Part shown: positions 55,839 to 64,000 of the stretch, in pieces
Numbering within the stretch: the stretch's first letter is position 1
Layout of the letters: every line of letters begins with the position of its first letter
Assembly: GCA_023935145.1 (NCBI GenBank)
Contig: CM043698.1
Span: forward strand, 140,751,001 to 140,815,000
DNA from: Bretschneidera sinensis
Lineage: Eukaryota; Streptophyta; Magnoliopsida; Brassicales; Akaniaceae
Reading direction: 5' to 3'
Length of the DNA: 64,000 nucleotides
Made by a program: the position numbers and the translations under genes
Notes under the pieces: generated by a model
Told to the model about the DNA's origin: nothing
The model's input: the letters and a program-made list of their open reading frames with translations, nothing else
The model's database searches: none

Positions 55839-56719
55839 TATTAGGAAATCACATTAGAGATGCCCAGGTGGTCATCTTCTAAACACCCAAGTCTAGAATG
55901 ACTTGTAATGAAATGACACAGCAACCAATCAAAGCAAGAAAGAAAACAAACATTTTGTTATCGATGTTCGATAATGTGCCTACGTGCTCGTGAGCTCCTT
56001 CGAGCCCTCTGCAGTAAATCAATAAGTTCTTACAAGTTACAGAAACACCTCTTCAAGAAACCTCTAGTTCTTTATTAACGAAAGAAGAGAACAAGAAAGT
56101 GATAAGGACTTGGATTACCCTGGAATTTTACCCAGAAAATTCCACTCACAAGGCCCTTGAATCCCCTCTCTATACTACTCTCTCTCTAAACAACTAGCCT
56201 CTCTAATGAGTCTCTTTTGTGTTTATTGTCTTTGCACTCTCACACAACCATGTGTTCTATTTCACACACATTCACTTGTCATTCTCATCACAAGTTATAT
56301 CTCTTTTGAAGCAAGGTGACCCTTTATATAGTGCACCAACTTCTTGACTAATCGTGAAGGTCAATCTCCACCCTTAGATCTTGAGGACCAATCTATCATA
56401 GCCCCTCATCAATCCTAAGTGATCCTGTACATTTTGATGATGCCACATGCACCATTTGAAATGCTAAAATATAAGCATCAGGTGTGCCTTCAAGCCACGG
56501 CCTAAAACAGGGCATGCTGCGGCCTGGAACAGGGCTGAACCACCTCCACTCTTCACCTTGTTAGGCGTCGCACCTTGGGGAAGCTGAGCCGTGGCGTGCC
56601 CTAGAGGGTACACATCTTGGACTTGCTGCAGGGTGAGGTGTGCACACCTTGAGCCGCAGCCTGGAGACCTGATACTGAAGCTTCTCCAACCTTGTTTAAA
56701 CCTTAAACAAATACTAACA
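55839..56719 (-). repeat. E11b 3' LTR
   Basis: 881 bp. TATA box CACTATATAAAGGG (56333-56320). Polypurine tract CAAAGGTAGGGAT lies just upstream (56732-56720). Confidence 0.9.
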
Positions 56720-56800
56720 ATCCCTACCTTTGTCTAAGCGATTAAACTCGAACCCATTGTGCAGAAAACTCAGTATTCAAACTCAACTTGAGTCACCATA

Positions 56801-57850
56801 TCAACCGACACCAATCCTAAGAAGTCCAAGGAAATGATTGAACTTACTTAGAGGTAGACCTTTGGTACATAAATCTGCAGGACTTTCTTCCGTTGCGACT
56901 CTGTCCATATGGATGCATCCTTTTGTAACATTTTCCTGAATGAAATGATATCAAACATCCACATGCTTAGTCCTCTCATGGAACACCTGGTTCCTACACA
57001 AGTTCCACACACTTTGGCTATTCAAAGACACCATCACCTGCTCTTTTATGACCTTCCACTCGTCCATCAACTCTTTGCACCACATAGCCTCCTTTATGGC
57101 TTTCGTTGTCGCTATGTACTCAGCCCCGGTTGTTAAGAGTGCTACCACCGACTGCCACTGAGCCTTCAAGTACCTCTACAACCACTTCATTCCAAGCCAA
57201 ATCTCCTTTCCGAGATTACTCATCAACCTGCTGAGAACTCTCATTTCATGAGAAATGTCGGGTCTAGTGCTGATCATCATGACCATGACTGATCCACCTG
57301 CACTAAAGTAAGGGACCTTAACCATTTCCTTATTCTATTCATCCATTCCAGGACATTGTTCATTGGAGAACTTGAAATGAAAAGCTAGGGGAACCTTCAC
57401 TAGTTTACCATCTTTCATAGAAAACTCATACAACACCTTTTCTATGTAGGAAGACCGAGAAACCTTCAACCCATTTCTCTCCCTTTCCAGAATTCTTCTC
57501 ATCCCAAGGATCTTTTTTGCAAGTCCAAGATCCTTCCTCTCAAACTTCTCACTGAGTTGAGATGTCAACGTTTCTATCCTCTCCCTACTATTATCAACCC
57601 ACAACATATCATCAACATAGACGAGGATACTTATCATTTCCTCCACCTTCTGAACCGATGAGAAAAATTCTGTGAAATCTATGCCGTCTCTTTGCGTGAA
57701 CCTCTTCGTCACAAGCCTAGCCTTGTCCTGGACTTTATCCCCTGGAGGGTTCCCTTCTTTGATCTTGTAAGTCCACTTACAATCCATAACTCTCTGTTTT
57801 CCTGGAATGTGCACCAATTTCCAAGAGTTGTTCTTCCTCAAAGAATCCAT
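56801..57850 (-). pseudogene. E11b RT (palm deleted) and RNase H
   Basis: Same structure as E11a: MDSLRKNNSWKLVHIP, FFSSVQKVEEMISILVYVDDMLW (YVDD), a stop at 57335 region, RNase H ALLTTGAEYIATTKA. The palm segment is missing at the same point. Some stops present in E11a are absent here (57850-57335 is open for 171 codons) and others are new. Confidence 0.87.
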
Positions 57851-59392
57851 TTTTTACCTCCATAGCTAGCTTCCATCTTGACGAATCCTTATATCCCATG
57901 GCATCAATGTAAGTTTTTTGTTCACTTAACCCTCCGTCTATCCAAGGAGCTGTTGTATTCGTAGCTGCAAAACCATAACTCAAAGGTGGTATGACCAGCC
58001 TTCTTTTGCGGTCCCTTGTGAGTTGATAGTCATTCTAACTTGCTGCATCATCCCCTTCTAGTTCAGCCTCCTCTCAAGTTTCCTGACCTTGGCATTCATC
58101 AATGGGCTCTACCTAGTCCAAACCTTCTTGCTTTTCTTGCTCTACCTGAACTGAATTTTCTTTGATGCTATGCTCCACAAATACCGAACTAGTTTGCTCA
58201 CTATCCCCTCCAGGGTTAGTTTTCTCCAAATAGGGAAATAAATGCTCATTAAAAATGACATCCCTACTTATCATGAGTTTAAATCCTTTTTGTTTTAAGG
58301 ACCACAACCTACCCCTTAGCCCCTTCCCCATATCCAAGAAACCCACATTTTCTAGACCTTGGACTAAGCTTATCATCCTTTTGATGTGCATACGCAGCAT
58401 ACCCAAAAGTCCTAAGGTTGTTTAACTCAAGGGGTTTCCCACTCCACATCTTCTTGGGAGTCTTGAGCTCTAAAGCTCTAGAGGGTGATCTATTAACCAA
58501 ATACGCAGCAGTTGACACCGCTTCCCCCAAAAAAACATTTAGGTAATCTGAATCCATTTAACATGCACCTAACCTTTTCTATAAGGGTCTTATTCATCCT
58601 CTCAGCAACTCCACTTTACTGATGCGTTTTCACAACCGTTCTATGTCTTAGAATGCCATTTAACCTACAGAATTGATTAAGTTCCTTGTTAAAAATTTCT
58701 AAGCCATTATTGGTTCTTAACACCTTAACTACCCTGCCCGTTTAAGTTTCCTCCAGCTTTTTCCACACCACTAATTTATTTAAAGCATCTGATTTATTTT
58801 TAAGCAAATAAACCGAAACCTTTCTTGAATAATCATCAATTAAAGACAGAAAGTAAAGATTACCTCCCTGTGTTGGTGTTCTTGCTGGTCCCCAAAGATC
58901 CGCATGAATGTAGTCAAGAATGCCCTTAGACTTGTGCACTCCGGTGTTGAAGCTAACCCGATGTTGCTACCCAAGAACACAGCTCTTGCAGAAATCGAGT
59001 TTCTCTACCTTGTCACCATCAAGTAAACCATTCTTGCTGAGATCTTGCATGCCCTTTTCGCTCATGTGTGCCAATCGATTATGCGAAAGAGCTACCTTAT
59101 CCATCTCAGCCATCAAGCTTGCTGCTTGATCCTTGATGTCCGTGTCTCCGATCATCTCATAGAGACCATCCTTCATTGCTGCTTTAATCACTATTAAAGA
59201 TCCCTTGGTTACGTTGATCTTTCCTCCCTCTGACTTGCATGCATATCCAATGGAATCCAACTGCCCCAATAAGATCAAATTTCTTCTCAAATCCAGAAGA
59301 TACCTCACATTCCGCAGCAACCTTGTGACTCCATCAAACATCCTCAACTGGATGTCTCTCATTCCCCTCACTTAGTAAGAAGTATCATTCCC
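57851..59392 (-). pseudogene. E11b integrase, broken
   Basis: Pre-integrase region (LSHNRLAHMSEKGM, LDFCKSCVLG), core D in YIHADLWGP, then LRTNNGLEIF where the second catalytic aspartate is asparagine (DNG in E11a), and AERMNKT. LVNRSPSRALELKTP follows (58557-58309). Several stops and frameshifts. Confidence 0.87.
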
Positions 59393-60312
59393 CAGGAAAA
59401 CCAATTCATCATTGGTTTCCTTAAAATTCTTGAACCAATCCCGGTGAGGGCACATGTGATAAGTGCACCCAGAATCCAAGAACCATTTCCCGCTACCTTC
59501 TTGCCCCCTGTTCACATCTGAGCACACAACATGAACATCATCACCTTGTTGTTCTTCCTTGGTAACTAAAGCCTGAAATGACCCTCCTCATGGCAGTAAT
59601 AGCATCTCTTTCCTCCAACCCTCGGTTTAGAGTGCGCTCTCCCATAGCTTTCTCCTCTACCTTTGTCCCAGTAGTAGCCATGTACGTTGCTACCATACCA
59701 AGTTGCTGGTCTTCCTTTAACGAACAACTCTTCTCTACTTGATGCTTCCTTCATCTTGGCTTTGAAATCATGAGCCCTTATAGCATTGATCACAATTTCC
59801 TTGGTTAGTGTATCTCTTCCATATTCAATAGCATTAACCAAACTATCAAAACAACCAGGAAGAGAATTTAACAAAATAACAGCCAATTGTTCATCCGGGA
59901 ATGTTATACTACAACTATTCAAATCTTTAACTAGCTTATTAAACACATCAAGATTATCTTGCAACTCTTTGTTATGATCCATTTTAAAAGCAAAGATTCT
60001 TTTCAGAAGATAAATCTTATTAGGGAGAGTTTTGGTAAGAAATAACTCATCTAGTTTCTTCTAAATTATAGCTGGATCTTCCGAGTCTTCGCACTCCCTT
60101 GTGACACTATCTGACATGTGCAAGAAGATGGTGCTGTATGCCATCTTCTTCATCTCATTGCGCTGGACCTCCATGATACTTGCTGAAAAAGCTTCATCTT
60201 CTCCAATCGCCAAGTCCACCTTTTGTTGCATAAGAACAACCTTGATCTTTCGCTTCCAAAGGGTAAAATCTCTCTTTCCATCAAACTTCTAAATAATGAA
60301 GTTTGAAACCAT
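59393..60312 (-). pseudogene. E11b gag and protease, knuckle deleted
   Basis: Starts at 60312. Gag helices as in E11a (open 59982-59566). In the knuckle CYYCHEEGHF the sequence stops: about 70 bases present in E11a (encoding KRDC and the basic stretch behind it) are gone, causing a frameshift. The protease DSGCTYHMCP continues in another frame near 59470. Confidence 0.87.
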
Positions 60313-60371
60313 CTTATGGAGAAAATCCCAGATTTATGCAGCACCCACAATTGCTTTCTAACTTCTTCTAA

Positions 60372-60575
60372 ATCTTAAGAACACGATCAAAGATGGATCT
60401 CAATACCCTTCTTGAATCACCCTCAAGAACACGATCAGATCTTGATCTCTACTTCATTCTTGAATCACCTCAAGAACACTATTAGATATAGATCTCTACT
60501 CCGTTCTTGAATCACCTCAAGAATATGATCAAATATTGATCTCTACTCCGTTCTTGAATCACCTCAGAAGTTGAC
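60372..60575 (-). repeat. 47-bp tandem repeats in E11b leader
   Basis: Counterpart of 53841-54040, four units. Confidence 0.78.
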
Positions 60576-60637
60576 CTTTGATTCTTGGAGTCTTGCTCCG
60601 ATAACTTTTGTTCTTGCTCCGATACGTGCTCACCAAA

Positions 60638-60682
60638 GCTTTGATACCACTGTTGGTGGTATCTCTTCCAGCTCTGATACCA
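60638..60682 (-). other. E11b duplicated primer binding site
   Basis: TGGTATCAGAGC at 60682-60671 next to the LTR and a variant TGGTATCAAAGC at 60649-60638; inverted repeat at 60643-60663. Confidence 0.8.
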
Positions 60683-60683
60683 C

Positions 60684-61563
60684 TGTTGGGAAATCACCTT
60701 GGAGATACCCAGGTGGTGATCCTCCAAACACCCAAGTCTAGAATGACTTTTAATAAAACAAAACAGCAACCAATCAAAGCAAGAAAGAAAACAAGAAATT
60801 TTTTATCGAGGTTCGGCAATGTGCCTACGTCCTCGTGAGCTCCTCTGAGCCCTCTGCACTAAATCAATAAGTTCTTACAAGTTACAGCAACACCTCTTCA
60901 AGAAACCTCTAGATCTTAAAGAACGAAAAAAGAGAACAAGAAGTGATAAGGACTTGAGCTACCCTAGAATTTTCCCCAGAGAATTCCACTTACAAGACCC
61001 TTGAATCCCCTTTCTATACTACTCCCTCTCTAAACAACCAGCCTCTCCAATAAGTCTCTCCTGTGTTTAGTGTCTTTGCACTCTCACATAACTATGTGTT
61101 CTATTTCACACACATTCACATGTTATTCTCATCACAAGTTATATCTCTTTTGAAGCTAGGTGTCCCTTTATATAGTGCACCAACTTCTTGACCAATCTTG
61201 AAGGTCAATCTACACCCTTAGCTCTTGATGACCAATCAATCATAGCTCCTTATCAATCCTAAGTGATCCTGTGCATTTTGATCATGCCTTACACACCATT
61301 TAAAATGCTAAAACATAAGCATCAAGTGTGCCTTCAAGTCGCGGCCTAAAACAGGGCATGTCGGGGCCTGGAACAGGGCTGAACCACCTCCACTCTTCAC
61401 CTTGCTAGACACCGCACCTTGGGGAAGCTGAGCCCCAGTGCGGCCTGGAGGGCACACATTCTGGACTTATTGTAGGGTGAGGCACGCACACCTTGAGCAA
61501 CGGCCTGGAGACCTGATGCTGAAGCTTCTCCAACCTTGTTTAAACCTTAAACAAATACCAATA
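60684..61563 (-). repeat. E11b 5' LTR
   Basis: 880 bp; the terminal dinucleotide at 61563 reads TA on the plus strand instead of CA. TATA box CACTATATAAAGGG (61177-61164). Confidence 0.9.
61164..61177 (-). promoter_or_regulatory. TATA box of E11b 5' LTR
   Basis: CACTATATAAAGGG on the minus strand, identical in position in all three copia LTRs (49743-49756, 56320-56333). Confidence 0.7.
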
Positions 61564-61574
61564 GAAATTTTTCG

Positions 61575-61750
61575 AAGCCCAAAGGTCCATTAAGAACTCC
61601 AGGGGAAGAAAACCTAAAGGTCTACTAAGAACTCCAGGGGAAGAAAGCCCAAAGACCCACCAGGGGCTCCAAGGGAGAAGCCTAAAATTCTATTAAAAAC
61701 TCTAAAAGAAAAAACCCAAGAAACCACTAAGGACTTCAAGGACGAACAAC
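61575..61750. repeat. 35-bp minisatellite
   Basis: About five imperfect units of about 35 bases, each with RCCYAAAG...CTAAGAACTCCAGGGG...GAA. Purine-rich plus strand. It belongs to the sequence into which E11 inserted (after GAAAT 61564-61568) and ends just before the E12 LTR. Confidence 0.75.
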
Positions 61751-61770
61751 CCAGACCAAAGCAAGGGTTC

Positions 61771-63077
61771 TGTTGTTCGTTTATCTACCTAAATTAATAA
61801 GCAAATAATCGTATAGTTTTACTTGCAAGTGCACAAGGTCAATAGTAGCATAGTGTGCAAGTGCGAGATCATCTCCATAGAGATTGGTGAATTTCGATTT
61901 AGAATTAGTTTTGCGATAATAAAATAAAAATAAGAGAAATAAATATTAGGTTTGAAGCAATAATGATAAAGGCGTAGGGACTTGGTCTCCACCACTAGTC
62001 ATGCTACCCCAACAAAACAATATACCAATGCTCTACTCATGCTATGAATACCTACTGGTTGTTAACCTAAGGGCTTGGTCCACTCCTTAAGCTATTGATT
62101 TCCCTAAGCAACGAGTTAGGCATGGTGTATACTCTAACTCTTCTCTCTTAAGGGATTCAACATGGTGTATACTGAGTTGTTCCTTAAGAGAGCATAGAAT
62201 CTATGGAAATCGATAACCACACGGGACCTAGGGCTTGGTCCACTCCAGGTTTCCCATGTTGATTAACCCAAGAATCCGGTGTGGATATCTTTTGTTACTA
62301 TTGTTGAACCCAGGACTCGGTCATCCAAATTGATTCAACTAACTAATCCATACCACATGCATACGTTGATCAGACATATACATATGAGGAATTTAAATAA
62401 AAATAGGCATTAATCAAATTAAGAATCACAGCATAAATATTGCAAAGGCACCAATATTGAATTATTGGTTAAACATAATTAGGGTTTCAATCAAGCCCTT
62501 ATTAAAAGTTTAGTTACGCATAATAAAATAAATGAAAGAAGAAACCCGAGAGAGCTCCATTGAAGAGTCATCAATTCTTCGTAGAATCCCCTCTGGCCTT
62601 CGGCCTCTTGATCTAAAACTAAAACTAAAAAAGAAGATATGCTCCTCAAAAGGGAGATGTTGTTTCTATGATTTAGAAGTCTATTTATAGGGTTCTAAGG
62701 ACATTTGAAAACCCTAATCTCCAAAACAGGTCTCTAACCCAACTTTCCAAAATAAGAACTACCGTTTTGATGTTTTACTGATGCGTGTGCGCTCGATCGC
62801 ATGAGTTTGTACTCAAGCATAAGGTTGCACTCGAGCTTTCTCCTTGGTGCACAAGTGCTTATGCGCTTGATCGCACCAAGCACTGCACTCGATCGCACTC
62901 TTCTGCAGCTCCCAATTCCAGTTTTGCTCTTTGAGTTCCAAAATGCTTCATTTCTTCCAAAAACCTATAAAAACACAGAAAACACAAAAATGAAGTAAAA
63001 TCAAATAAAATATACAAACTAAGAGCTTAACAAATGTAAATTAAGGGGCTTAAATATGAATATTTAAGCTTCTATCA
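61771..63077 (-). repeat. E12 3' LTR
   Basis: 1307 bp, TGATAGAAGC (63077) to CGAACAACA (61771). Word block 62786-62900 (for example TGCGCTCGATCGCA twice in variants); TATA box CCCTATAAATAG (62692-62681). E1-type LTR. Confidence 0.87.
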
Positions 63078-63359
63078 CACCCCCAAACTTACATATTGCT
63101 AGTCCCTTAGCAATACAAAACTAAAAACTAAATGAAAAACAAAGACACAAAGATAAATCCATCATTCATGGTATCTGAAAATTTAAGTTTCCCACAAACC
63201 ATGATATTTATTCATGAGTAAGCTTAAAGTACAAACCCATCTTTGCAATGAATAAGAGTTTTAAATTTTAATTATTTACAAGAAGCAAGCTAAGGCATCA
63301 AAAGTCTGAATCAGTGTATGGTGAACTAGCACATAAAAGATGAAGCTTCCAAATGATTC
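63078..63359 (-). other. E12 3' non-coding region
   Basis: No gene. Polypurine tract AAGTTTGGGGGTG against the LTR, hairpin ATTGCTAAGGGACTAGCAAT (63114-63095). Interrupted at 63360 by E13. Confidence 0.75.
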
Positions 63360-64000
63360 TGATGAGAGTCATAAAATACATCTTTAGAGTACTTAATTGT
63401 TAGAATTTTAGGATTGATCTAGGTTTGAATTGCACTTTTATACCTTCACAATTCTGAAGTGTCATTCTTGGATCATTGATTTGTTTTGATGCATTTTTAG
63501 GTGTTTGGAGTCTAAAAGAGAAGGAAGTGCTACCATTGAATAAAGCAAAAAGATCCCATGCATATCAGAGTGAAGAAGTGCTTTCAAAAGGACAAAATGA
63601 AGGGAAGAAATTGTGTGTTCCGTGACTTGGAAAGGAGTTTCACTAAAGTGCCAGAATTTCCCGTACAGATCAATCATCTTTGCAAATTAAACTATATTTG
63701 CTTAGAAAGATCTGGAAGTCTATTTACTGGAGAATTTTATGGCTTGTCAAAATGATTTTTCTAGAGAAAGTTATGGCAGTTTTAGTAGACAAAGGTCAGT
63801 CCAAAACAGCACCAGCCAGCACCGCGGCCAGCACCGCAGCGCCTAGAACCTCCACATCTTGAACCAACAGCCAGCACCGCGGTGCTCCTCAGCAGCGCTG
63901 CAGCACCCAAAAGCTTGCCCAGCCAAATTATGCCTACCACCGCAGCGCCCATACAGTAGCACCGCAGCGCGCACACGCTTTTTTTTTCCGAGCTTTGACC
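63360..64000 (+). repeat. E13 5' LTR, start only
   Basis: TGATGAGAGTCATAAAATAC matches the E3 LTR start; the CACTAAAGTGCCAGAATTTC block follows at about 63640. A GC-rich word block lies at 63800-63980 (AGCACCGCGGCC, CAGCGCTGCAGC). Runs off the window. Left flank GATTC (63355-63359). Confidence 0.8.

Larger units (their letters stand above)
54161..60693. repeat. Tandem duplication, unit 2
   Basis: Second copy of the 6.5-kb unit. Unlike unit 1 it continues into a full copia 5' LTR, so it carries the original right end. An extra 26-base repeat of TTCTTATGATTGATTG lies at the junction. Confidence 0.9.
55839..61563 (-). mobile_element. E11b: Ty1/copia element, TNT1-94-like
   Basis: 5725 bp with LTRs 60684-61563 and 55839-56719, primer site, gag, protease, integrase, RT and RNase H in copia order, and a perfect GAAAT target duplication (55834-55838, 61564-61568). 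All coding parts are broken. It is the duplicate that kept both LTRs. Confidence 0.92.

Noticed and set aside
1..64000. Host protein-coding genes
   Set aside because: No frame outside the retroelements shows recognisable domains or plausible exon structure.

Overview
The window is a stretch of plant nuclear DNA made almost entirely of nested LTR retrotransposons. I found no host gene, rRNA or tRNA gene. Evidence for a flowering plant: Athila-type Ty3/gypsy proteins (gag with the NHPNFSW-type tail, protease of the DLGA type, FMDD reverse transcriptase, GPY integrase), primer sites complementary to tRNA-Asp, a TNT1-94-like Ty1/copia element with a tRNA-Met primer site, and a Transposase_28 domain. 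A dicot is likely; I cannot name the species. Nearly all coding regions carry stops or deletions.

Layout. 1-7074: element E1 (minus, Athila-type): start of a third ORF (ORF3) at the window edge, an intron, integrase, RT/RNase H, protease, a gag stump, 5' LTR. E1 sits in the protease region of E2 (plus; 7075-9465 and 16410-18397). E2 is also split by E3 (plus, 9466-16409, gag only). E2 abuts the LTR of a decayed copia element E4 (plus, 18398-21245). At the other end of E4 lies E7 (minus), whose 3' LTR (21246-21758 plus 34564-35332) is split by E5 (minus, 21759-34563). E5's 3' LTR is in turn split by E6 (plus, 22347-29966, gag-protease with an integrase tail). E7 continues to 38130 with ORF3 and is joined head-to-head to E8 (plus pol and 3' LTR, 38141-43568).

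43569-64000: the 3' end and LTR of E10, a Transposase_28 pseudogene (minus, 45.7-46.7 kb), and a chimeric LTR E9 (46672-48124). Then comes a 6.5-kb tandem duplication (47611-54160 and 54161-60693), each copy carrying an LTR-E9 tail, a minus-strand promoter region and a minus-strand copia element (E11a, E11b). The window ends with a 35-bp minisatellite, the 3' LTR of E12 (minus) and the start of E13's LTR (plus, running off the end).

The most interesting signals are non-coding. (1) Arrays of short palindromic words, GCGC-TCGA-GCGC in one group and GCGC-TGCA-GCGC in E6, sit upstream of the LTR TATA box and recur at fixed internal positions of the same elements. (2) Hairpin plus polypurine modules occur twice in the 3' region of most gypsy elements. 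(3) A spliceosomal-type intron lies between pol and ORF3 and is conserved in three elements. (4) RT and the integrase core have been lost repeatedly, sometimes in frame.
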